A DNA stretch of 64,000 nt. Source: Tubulanus polymorphus (Eukaryota; Nemertea; Palaeonemertea; Tubulaniformes; Tubulanidae). The DNA lies in assembly GCF_964204645.1 (NCBI RefSeq), contig NC_134027.1, positions 5,320,485 through 5,384,484 on the forward strand, in the 5' to 3' direction. Below the pieces are notes generated by a model. It ran no database searches. It was not told where the DNA came from and saw only the letters and a list, made by a program, of their open reading frames with translations. This document shows, piece after piece, positions 38,897-57,735 of the stretch (position 1 is its first letter; each line of letters begins with the position of its first letter). The position numbers and the translations under genes are program-made.

Positions 38897-39702
38897 GGTC
38901 ACAGATTTGAAGGCCGGACAGAACTCCTGGACCGCTTTAAATTTGTCTTTAAAACACTGCGCCAACAGTTGTACTCACTTACCAATTCAATATAACATTA
39001 TTACACGTTCTTGCCGAGGGTTGCTCCAATTCAACACTACCACTGGCAAGTGAGTGTTTAAGCACAGGATGGGAAAACGGCCGTCTCCGTACTCGCCGTG
39101 TACCTGACATTCATACCTACATTGATTTTTGAAACAATCACCTGGACAGATTCAGATTTGATTTAGGAAGCGTGACCATTTTGTATTGATCGAGTGACCA
39201 AAAAGAACTGACAATAAACAAAGCAGTGGAATAATTGTGTTATGATTATAATTTTTATTGCATAAAATGTGATAAATGTTCACATTAAAAATACCTGCAG
39301 TGCAAAAGGTGTTCATTAGGTTCCATTCAAGATTTTAACAATTCATCTAAGCATTCCAACAATATCACAGTGTCCATAGCGCATGTATATGTATATATAG
39401 TATATAGATATTCTTACCATTATTCAGAGGTAACAAATTACGTCTATAGCATTAATTCGAAATCATCTTAATACATGTATCATCCTACAAAGCAGCTTGC
39501 TTAGGGTTGCCTATATTGAGTAAGCCAACATTGCATGCAATGTAACAGTGCATGAAAAGGAGGATCAATTAACATGCAAACAACACCAAAAATCCAATAG
39601 TTGATTACTTATAATAATAAGACATCACAAAATAGTTGATCATAATAAGTAAAGCATCTAAATAAATATCTGAAGCACATCATTTCCTTGGGGGTTTTCA
39701 AT
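38897..39702. other. Spacer between NSMCE3 promoter and ALAS 3' UTR
   Basis: The right half is the ALAS 3' UTR, with a minus-strand poly(A) signal (TTTATT on this strand) near 39256. The left part is the NSMCE3 5' flank. No exon was recognised. Confidence 0.5.
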
Positions 39703-42472
39703 CTAAGCTGCCACTTTCAAAAGATAATCGTTGCAATTGACTTTGTCACACAAATTGGTATTGCAGCTGTCTTTCACTGGCATATTGCAGAATTCACAGT
39801 TTGGAGGACAAACAGGCGTGGTCAACTCTAGACCATTTGACAACCAGGTATCAATGACCGCGTCCACAAACCTAGAATCGAGTGAGAACATTTAAACATT
39901 TGATCTTGATGAAAAGTTGATTGTAATCCTATGGTAGGTACAGAGTCTCAGTTACTTACTTATTCATCATTTCAAATGAATGATGAGGCGATGGAGCCAA
40001 GCGAAGACGTTCTTCACCAAAAGCAACAGTCGGATAATTAATAGCTTGCACGTAGATACCGAACTTATCCATCAGATCATTCGATAGCTTTGTACTCAAT
40101 GCAGGATCACCAACCTGTGTGTATATATATAAAGCTATGTTAAGTTCTACCCATTGTCTGAGGGCCGGGGCATTGTTGCATTAACAATATATTGCTGATT
40201 ACTTACATGAATTGGAATTATATGACTGGGGCAGTGAATGACAGGAATTCCAACGTCCAACAGTCGTGCTCGAATGTACTTCACATTTAGCTGCTGTAGA
40301 CGTCGCAGCTCTTTTCCTGTTTCACCTTTCAAAATCTACAAATCATCAATACATTGATTTTCAGTTGAAAATTGTTAATTAATTTCTCTGGATAGTCACT
40401 ACGCCCGTCCAGCGTTTAAACATACCCGAACAGATGCTAATGCACCGTACAAAACAGTTGGTGGCAACGAAGTGGTAAAAATGAATCCAGAACAGTAACT
40501 TCTCAACATATCAATCAAAGCCGCTGATCCTGCTATGTAACCTCCTATGTTACCGAAAGCCTTACCTAGTGATAAGAAAAGAGACGCCATAAACAATCTA
40601 TTTAACATACATCGTTAGTAAAGTCAATTTTCAAATTACATACCAAGCGTTCCTGAAATGATATCCATTTGATCTAATAAGCCATCACGTTCACCAATAC
40701 CAGCTCCGGTTTCACCATACATACCAACAGCATGCACCTCATCTATGAATGTAATGGCTCCGTATTTATGAGATACGTCCAACATCTCTTTCAATGGGCA
40801 GATCATGCCTATAATACAAGAAAATCAATTTGTTTCATTCCGTCTCGATATTCAAAACGAATTTCATGAATGAAACGCACCGGTCATAGAATGAACTGTC
40901 TCAAAGGCAACTATTTTCGGCACATCTACATCAACTTTCTGCAACATCTCTTCCAGATGAACTGGATCGTTATGCTTGAAAATATGCTTGGGAACGTTAC
41001 TGCTTCGAATCCCTTGAATCATTGATGCGTGATTCCCAGCATCAGAGAAAATATGGCATCCTGTAACGTTATTAAGACAATATTCATACATACAATTATG
41101 ACCGTTGCAACCAATTGAAAGATAGATGCTAGATTTCAAGCTGAAAAACACTCACCAGGAAGGGATTTAGCCATTGTATGAAGAGTTGTATCATTAGCAA
41201 CATAACATGAAGTGAAAAGCAGAGCCGCTTCTTTCTGATGAAGATCAGCTAACTCACGTTCTAACTCCTCATGCATCGGCGTGTTACCCGAAATATTTCT
41301 TGTTCCACCCGATCCTGAACCATGCTTATTCACTGCTTCCCTGAAAATGTAAAAGGGTTTTATTATCTAACTGTAAATTGAACATTCTCTAAACGCAATG
41401 GTGTCAAATGACGTCAAACAACTATGGCAATGGGAATGAGTCCATGGTGATATCTTTACTTACACAACAGCTTCTTTAACAGCGGGATGCCAACTCATAC
41501 CAAGGTAGTCATTACTACACCACACTGAAATATCCTTCGTTTTGCCAGAATGCTCCTCAGCAAATGGGAAACGACTGGCATCACGTTTTACTTTCTTGAA
41601 CACACGGTAAGTATGATCCTTCTTCTTCAGGTCGATTTTATGCTGGAAAAACTTATCGTAATCAAAAATTCCAGATTCGCCACCACTGAATCCACTGCCA
41701 CCATCCCCCTTCTTTATGAAATCGAGAGGTATTGGTGGAGGTACAGAAGCGGAGGACTGTTGACCTGTAACTGCTCCTGAAAACAGACAGAATACAGTTA
41801 ACAATACGGTCAAACGAAATATACCGGTAATCAAAATTTTACAAAAAGCAAACCTGTCATATCAACTTGATTATCAAGCGCTTTGGTCCCTAGCTCTACA
41901 TTGTTCCCGGAAACTGGGCAAGCCACAGATTCATCTACAGGTTAGAATAAAGAAGGCAATTTATGCAAAATTCTTTTAGGTTACCTCGATTTTTACTCAA
42001 AATAGAAATGAAATGTTCATAACGCAAGCGCCTTAGGGACGTAACTATCAAATGAAAATCATTGAGGTTATTCTGAATTTGTAACTCAGAATAAACTAGT
42101 TTGTTGGCGGATTTACTTGTTACTTTATCCAAAGAAGATTTCACAGTAACATCATCAACAACAGTAGTCACTTTCATTTTGTCGGATAGAAATGGACATT
42201 TCCCAGACTGGTCCTTTTCAGCTGTAATGTATAAAATGATGATATCAAATCAGTGAAAATCTTCCCTAAAACAAACATATTTTCCAAAAAACATAGGCCT
42301 AACTCATTAAAATACCTTGCAGATTTGGAGAACTATCCGTCACGTATGAAGCATATTTGACCATATGCCCCATAATTGGACATTGGTCAACGTATTTCAT
42401 CACCGCTGTAGCATGTTGTCTCAGCATCGGCTTTGGGACAACATTTAGAAACGGGCATTTCAATACATTCAT
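39703..42472 (-). CDS. ALAS: 5-aminolevulinate synthase, 11 coding exons, 592 aa
   Basis: First enzyme of heme synthesis: a mitochondrial PLP enzyme that condenses glycine with succinyl-CoA. Exons (-): 42472-42316, 42221-42117, 41934-41854, 41776-41464, 41340-41156, 41060-40881, 40808-40644, 40565-40426, 40335-40207, 40114-39960, 39871-39703. The sum is 1779 nt. Core motifs are [53 protein letters not shown] and the PLP lysine in GTLGKAFGN (about K397), then [10 protein letters not shown]. The N-terminal region holds Cys-Pro dipeptides at about residues 6, 31, 61 and 93, the pattern of heme-regulatory motifs that block import when heme is abundant. The C-terminus is Cys-rich ([18 protein letters not shown]). 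The coding exon starts after an acceptor at 42481, so upstream exons exist; two candidate copies lie at 42671-42715 and 42941-42985. The exon 2 donor (42117) is chosen by phase. Confidence 0.97.
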
Positions 42473-42670
42473 TTTAAATCCTACAAAGAGACAAAGATGA
42501 ACCAGTCTTTCCAGATAAAGATATCTTCAATGCACCAAATTCAATTGTATGACAGAAAGATCTTTGGTCAAGTATTGTTGTGGCATTAACAGAGATAACA
42601 TAATTATAGTAAGTCAATGAGGGTTCAATTGAGATCATTTACCATTCTAATCTATAAAATAGTAAATCAC

Positions 42671-42715
42671 CTCTGCAGATATCACAGATTTCACTCAACA
42701 TCAGACAGTTCATTT
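42671..42715 (-). CDS. ALAS: Candidate alternative 5' exon of ALAS, copy A
   Basis: On the minus strand a pyrimidine tract and CTAG acceptor precede 45 nt starting AA-ATG and ending before a gtgatt donor. Translation gives MNCLMLSEICDICR. Splicing to the main ALAS exon (which starts at 42480) is in frame and would read on through GFK into MNVLKCPFL, adding 18 residues. Only frame and splice signals support it. Confidence 0.4.
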
Positions 42716-42940
42716 CTAGTGCAGTATAAAAAAAGACAAATCAATAATTTAAAAAAAGAAAATTAGTTTAAAGATGAACCAGTCTTTTATATATCTTCAA
42801 TGCACCAGATTCAATTGTATGACAGAAAGATCTTTGGTCATGTATTGTTGTGGCATTAACTGAGAGAACATAATTATAGTAAGTGAATGAGGGTTCAATT
42901 GAGATCATTTACCATTCTAACCTATAAAATAGTAAATCAC

Positions 42941-42985
42941 CTCTGCAGCTATCACAGATTTCACTCAATATCAGACAGTTCATTT
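42941..42985 (-). CDS. ALAS: Candidate alternative 5' exon of ALAS, copy B
   Basis: Duplicate of the 42671-42715 exon with acceptor, donor, ATG and reading frame preserved. It encodes MNCLILSEICDSCR, two residues different. Because both copies have the same phase, either one could be used as the first coding exon. Confidence 0.38.
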
Positions 42986-43018
42986 CTAGTGCAGTAACAA
43001 AAAGACATCAATAATCAA

Positions 43019-46000
43019 CCAAAAAAAAAAAGTTTCTACAAAATATCAATACAGAATAGATCCTTTTCTATAGGGAGGCCTGCCCATCAAACATTATCAA
43101 CAATTTTGTAACAACCTAAAAATCCTATATGAGGCAAATAGTACCTACCACAAAACTGATTCCAGACGATATAATGTCAGTTAATCAACCTATAGATCTA
43201 TAAACTAATGAATAGACTACTAGCAGGCCTATTAGAAACAGTCACCCCTAAATGCAATCTAAACTTATAATGACACATGAACTAATTTTGAACTTGCTAA
43301 CAAAAATATGTTTGTTAACGAAAATATATTTGTTGAGTCAAGCATAAGACACTAAGATTAATACAATTTTCAGCTCACAGAAGTTTCCACCAAAAACCTA
43401 AGCAAAAATAGTCTTTTCTTCAACAACTCTTCAGATGATATCTTTTTGAACATATTCTATTTCATTTCATAGCCCATACTCATAATCATAAAAAGCGTTA
43501 TGTGCAAGTTTTCTGTTGCTGTATGAATGTTGCAGCAGAACAGTATGAAATGTTTATTCTCAAAGGCAGATGTTCCCTATATTTCTTACATCCAAGATTT
43601 TGCTATAGGCTGCCACCTTTGTTTATGAATAGTAGTTAGATAGAAACTTCCACCCAGACAAATCTGTAGAATAAGTTCATGGATATCTTTCAAAATGATC
43701 ATTACTAGATATTTTGCCCAAAATACCAGAGAAGTTCAAGTGTCTGGTCACCTCAGATCTCATTTGGCTATTAGCATTTCTATACATGTATCATTCAAGT
43801 GGAAAAATCTTACGTTCTTATGGTCTGATCTGAGTTTAGACTATACAATTCATAGCATACGTTGGACAATTTCTAGGGTTAGAGAAGAGCGAATGTAGTA
43901 CAGTACAAAAATGGGTCACATTGTCTGTAACACCACAGACAGGTTACTGACTACAATCCCATTTGATAACAAATGTGCTACCCCTAAATAGACCAAAAAT
44001 TTGTTTGTTCGGCTTTACGTCGTTCAGATCTTGGTTTCCCAAAAGACTAATTGGATTATTCATTCGACCTGATGGCCTTTGAAGTGTTGCGCGCACGCAC
44101 ACTGTAAGCAGCCAGCATTCATTTCAGGTTCATTTTCTGAACCTTTGAATAAGCACAACTTTTGAATACAAAATAGTATGGTACTTGTATGAAAAATATG
44201 TTCAATAGAACAAAATATGTTAGGCCTACCCCTAAATAGACCAAAAATTTACGTTCCTATTTTCTGAACTTTGAATAAGAAATACTCACAAAATCTTCCT
44301 ATTGAATTCACTGAACCTTTGAATACAATAATAGTACAGTTCTTTTATGGAAAATGTGTTCAATAGAATCATTCACGATGGTTTAACATAATTCATGACA
44401 TTTGAATATCAGGATTATTTTATGATGTGCCCAAACTACTCGTATATACTTAAGGGAAATCATTCGAGAATGAATGATTGCAGTTAAAATCAAATTATTT
44501 GTTACTATATCAAAGCTCAAAAAGCCAGCTTAGTATAATAATAATTCATACAAAAATAGCAAAATGAATACAGGCATATGGTGCTGTCTGGCAAGAGCGC
44601 TAGATATTAGGGGCATGCCTCGCGTCTCATATGCAACACACAAATGCATACTGAACGTGCACAGTTGCACGTACCGTTAACTAGCAATATTTTCTGAATA
44701 TAAGTATCCAGGGATATGACGAAGAACACAAAAGACATGTCCCAGTAAGCCGGTCTATTTAAAAAACAAATTGAGGTTCAATCAGAAAACAACACTTTTT
44801 GTTTTAACTGCATCTACCCCTAAATAGATAGATAATGATGTCTGCTCGGATATGACTGACATCCCCAGTGGCCTAAATAAAACCTACTTATTAGTCCTGA
44901 TATTGAAAACAACATAATAATAATACCAACAAATCCCAGGGTCCTAGACAGAGTATAAAAATAAGACATAAAACGGAAGGAAGCTATCTACCTTCCTTTC
45001 AACCTGACTTAAGAGCATACCGGGTGGTCTAGCTTGGTCAGTTTTGATGGTACATACCTGATAAAAGTGTCATTAGGGCCAGAAAGGACTGGCAGTTGAC
45101 ATAATACATTGTCTTTTAATCCATTTTAGAATATATTGAAGGATATCAAAAAAGTATGCATTGAAAGGGGTTAATGAGAGGAAAAGAGACTCCATGGTTT
45201 GAAAGTTTAACAATATGTTTCCAATGCCTACCAACCGAAGTTTGGTGTGTAGGCATGAAAACATATTGTTAAAGCGGTGAAGTGAAGCCTTTTTGGATAT
45301 CCTTCAATACAGTTTCAAATGGATTAAATAATGATGTTTTAAGTCGACTACCGTCCTTTCTGGTCCTAATAAGACCTTTATCAGGTATGCACTACCAAAA
45401 ATGACTGAGCTAGGCGACCTGATGTGCTCTCAAGTCAAGTTGAAATAGACATTACCAGATTTTAACCACAGCATAATCCTAGTTGTCGCTCTGCTAAACA
45501 ATGCGGCCAATCCTCTAGAATAGTTGTGTAAGTATCGTTATAGTTTTCATGCTTATATTTGATAAGTTACTATCGTTACTATAGAAACCATATGCACTAC
45601 TTATTGATGAGAAAAATTGATTGTTAATAATCAAAAGGAATCACCGAAATAAATTGGGACCAGAACTGAGACTGACCATGTCCATATGTAGTTAGTTACC
45701 TAATCGTTGGTGGTAAGCTTTTTATAATCGGATGAGCTTATACCCTGTGGTTTGTGAAAATATCCGATCGTGAAACTAAACCACAGTCAGGTTACTGACT
45801 ACTAAGTACTATTAGTATTAGTCCATATGCTGACAAAAATGATTAAAACTGACAATTGATACAAATACAAGGAATTTGACAGTTTTTTTGTACCAATAAA
45901 TCAAGCCTACCTTTTGAAGTCAAGACTTAGAGGCTGTCGTTTTTACAGAGGAGCAGAGGAGCGTGTACCCTTCACTGAGAGCGACACTGCAATGAGGCCT

Positions 46001-46124
46001 CTTACTTCTATGTAAGTTTTATGTAATGTGAACTACTGTCGATCGATACGCCACCTAACGAGAAATCAAAAATGAGTCCGGAGCCGGTTAATAGTGGTTT
46101 TAGTTCTTTGTCCGGGATTTCAAT
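43019..46124. other. ALAS 5' region and ALAS/PHF8 divergent promoter
   Basis: No protein family is recognised here. It contains repeated short phrases (CCCCTAAATAGACCAAAAAT near 43981 and 44231), a diverged direct duplication at about 44115-44215 and 44255-44372, and a 449 bp fold-back (listed separately). The right end (about 45950-46124) is the likely shared promoter, with ALAS transcribed left and PHF8 right. Confidence 0.45.
44997..45445. mobile_element. 449 bp fold-back (long inverted repeat) element
   Basis: The left end TTTCAACCTGACTTAAGAGC is matched in inverse by the right end. The arms of roughly 200 bp continue to pair (for example TACATACCTGATAAAAGTGT and CCAGAAAGGACTGGCAGTTG) down to a central hairpin around 45226 with ATGCCTACCAAC/GTGTGTAGGCAT. 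No coding capacity. A target duplication is not clear, so the class is unassigned. Confidence 0.85.
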
Positions 46125-54535
<8,411 letters not shown>

Positions 54536-56915
54536 TAAATAGATTACGTCACAAAAGTTACTGCCCTGAAATGATGATAAGTAAGCGTATTGTTGTATGG
54601 ACAATGAGATTGTAATACTATGATTGAACTGCTACCTCTCAATACACTCAAAACCAAAATACTTTTCACTATTTCTCAACTCAATCTTGTGACATATGGA
54701 AACCTCAGGATGTTATTTCACAAATCATGAAATGGTCCGGATATTCATGTGGACGGGATTTTGAGGCTTGAATCTTTTTAGATTTTGCATTTATACATAA
54801 TCGTTGAAATGATAACTAACTGAAATTGATTATCAATAATGTGCGTTGATCTATTTGCGTACAAAAAGTAGTTTTGGACTTGCTTGACATGGACAAGATG
54901 AAAACCTGAATGTCGGTACCCATCATCCTCCCCCAGCAGGGATTCGAATCTGATGACATCGAGATTGCCACGGTATGAAACCCTGCCACACTAGACCGAG
55001 TGCGTGGCTACATGCGCAGCTTAGATGATGTCGTTATAAGCCAATCGGATATCCTGTTTTATTTTAGCCCGCGCTTTCCCATTTATAGTTCTTCCATGAA
55101 ATTTGCCTTAGCGATTATACAACGAGCTGATCGGTGTCACAAATCTGATTGGTGCCGCAAGTTTTCATGCGGTAAACCTGCACACCCTAGTGTGGCAGGG
55201 CATTGTGCCGTGGCTGAATGTAGCGATGCCATCGGGTTCAAATCCCTGCTGAGGGAGGATGGTTGACCCCACCCCAATCCCTAATTTGCGATGTAGCTAC
55301 CGCTAATATGACAACCGTTGTCATTATCTATTATATATTTGTATGTTCTGTTGTCTTATTTTGTTTATAAACCAAAGGATAGCTGCCCTATTTAGATACG
55401 GTATTTATTTTGCTCATCCTATGTTAGTTAATTTATCCATAGATCAATACTTCATAAGGTTGTGTAAATCTATCAGTCTGTAAAATTTTGCAATGTATAT
55501 TTTTCAGCTGGCTTGAACTCTGTACAGATCAATGCACCGTGTAATATATTATCAAAAATCGTCTTTTTATTTGATTCTTAAACTTATGAAAGCGAAGAAA
55601 AAGATTGATTGAAAACTTTTGATCTTCCTGGCAAAATAGATCTGCAATTTGTATCTCGTTTACATTTTCATTGTCTATAATTTTGTACTCTATGATGTTC
55701 AGCTGTGAAGTCACAACTTCAATTTTGTTCTAGTCTGGGGCCTTGAATTCTGAAATGTAAGCATGGTGTGACTTCAAAATTTTTGTAGGAACACTTTCCA
55801 TAAATTATGGCTTCAAGCTTTTATATTGTTCCATATATTTCTATGATTTCGTAAAGAAATACATATTTGTACATAGAATAACATGGATTGTAAGATAGAT
55901 TGTAAGATAAGACAATGTTTCATATGCCAGCATGTAAGATTCACCTGATTTGTAAAGAAATATTAATATATGCGTATTTGTATATGTATGTAGTGAATTC
56001 TGTTGAAACATAAGATTTTTATGTTATATTAATTTAATTTCGTATCAAGATTTTATTTTCATGTTGTTAAAAGAGTTGGTCATTAAATGACTGCTGAATA
56101 CTGGTATTACTAATATTGTTTTAGTACATTTTGTTTTGTATTATGTATCGTCTCTTGATTCCCGGTCAGTCTCACTATCTTTCTCAGACACTTGAATAAC
56201 AGTCAAGGTTCTGGTTTTGGGGTCGAACGGTTAAAATTGCGTAAAGTCGTTTATACGTCATTTTGACTTAATAATGTTAGAACATGTCGAAGTATAACTC
56301 TCAATTAAACTATAGAATTTGACGTACAATAGTGGAACTGAACTATTCCTGGGTTTTTATATTGGCTAGGCCTACTGATCGAAGCACTGGAGAATAATGC
56401 GACGTGGGATTTCTGGCTTGCGTCAGATTTCACAGAACTTAGTAGATAGAATTAAGAGATTTCGATATATATTTAGCTCTAAATTTGGGTTTACTTGTAA
56501 ATTTAAAAAAAAACACTCGACTAGCACAGTGGATGATGTCGATTAAGAATAACACAAGTTCGAGTTAGGTTTATTCACGTTGATAATTATAGATATATTG
56601 TCTTTCTTTGAATTCTTGATTTATGGTTGTCGTCGTGTGTCTGATGTCTCTCCGGCAATTTTGCAATATTTCTATACTCGTTTTGTGATAAATATTTACG
56701 TGTATATATATGTATATATTGGACTGTCGAACCGTTTATAAGTGTATCCGAAGTTTGTTGAAATGTAGCTTTGCTTCAACTTCTCTAGAACATCATGTAT
56801 ATTACATGTAACGTATGAAAAATCATTGTATATAAAACTTGATACATTATTTGTATGCGTTTTGTAAGATCGGCAACCTGTATATACTGCACATTGAATG
56901 AATAAACAAACATTT
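54536..56915 (+). other. PHF8 3' UTR
   Basis: AT-rich sequence after the PHF8 stop, with AATAAA at about 56901-56906 as the best distal poly(A) signal. It contains a fold-back element (54921-55264). I see no other exon. Confidence 0.5.
54921..55264. mobile_element. Inverted-repeat element with tRNA-like B-box in both arms (344 bp)
   Basis: The arms are inverse copies: ATCCTCCCCCAGCAGGGATT and ACCCTGCCACACTAG pair with ATCCCTGCTGAGGGAGG and CTAGTGTGGCAGGG. The right arm contains GGTTCAAATCC, a polymerase III B-box match. TGGCTGAATG, 20 bp upstream, resembles an A-box. This suggests a tRNA-derived SINE or fold-back, not a functional tRNA. It sits in the PHF8 3' UTR. Confidence 0.7.
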
Positions 56916-57735
56916 AATACAAACTGAATATCTTATTTTGAAGTTATGAATGACGATTGCGCTATGGAAAACCACCGGTTTTCCAGTGGCATCGGGCGGA
57001 TATTGACGGATATCGTGTATCGTTTCGACTCATCAGGCAAAGTGTTACAAACGAGGACATAGGGTGAATCTGTAATGACGTTCTAGACATTGAAAAAGTT
57101 GCAACAAACCAGTTTTACAGCAATAAATCGAAATTATTTCAACGCGCAACGACACCTTTAAGCGACAAATAAAGAATTGTAGCGTGCGTTAAACTGTACA
57201 CAGAGACAAAATGTTTTGAATGTATAAATTCCACGTATACGTAAAAGGCCCATTTCCAAATCCACCCGTTGTTTTTAGTTCTAAACATTACTCGTAGTAT
57301 CAAGTGTTCATAAAAGCTAGTCTTTATTAATTTTGATAGTATATATAGCATTTTCCGAATGCTTTTTATATATTCACCTATTTCTCGGGGGCCATTCTTA
57401 GTCTAGGTTTTGCAAGTTGACCTCGTGTTCTATTTTTCAATCGCTTTCCAAATATTGAGGGATTTTGATCAACATTCCTAGAACAACGACCTACATTTCG
57501 TTGTAAGCGTGTGCGATAAATGAAACGATCGCAGATATAAAACCTGTCTACATTGCCAATGTCACTATGAAAACTGATTCACCAGCGCATGGTAGGTTTG
57601 ATGTAGATTGAGCTACCAGCAGCTGCGTTATAGCATACACAACAACATCCCTGGATATACGTAGAACGACTATTTGCCAAACGGAAATTGCCATAACACT
57701 GTCGAACGAAACAACGCCGTCACGAAATCTACAAA
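56916..57735. other. Intergenic spacer between PHF8 and the ASMT-like gene
   Basis: I see no exon or clear repeat. It presumably holds the promoter of the ASMT-like gene. Confidence 0.4.

Larger units (their letters stand above)
42493..43018. repeat. Direct tandem duplication, about 250 bp units, 5' of ALAS
   Basis: Two copies (about 42493-42750 and 42770-43018, period about 277 bp) share long blocks such as CAATTGTATGACAGAAAGAT, GGTTCAATTGAGATCATTTA and CAGACAGTTCATTTCTAGTG, with a few percent divergence. Each includes a possible minus-strand exon. Confidence 0.93.

Noticed and set aside
45970-46010. Iron-responsive element (CAGTGN hairpin) upstream of ALAS
   Set aside because: The minus-strand CAGTGT there lacks the flanking five-base-pair stem; no other candidate was found.
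55230-55260. Possible tRNA gene from the GGTTCAAATCC box
   Set aside because: No acceptor stem or anticodon arm pairs with it, and the matching inverse arm shows it belongs to a repeat.
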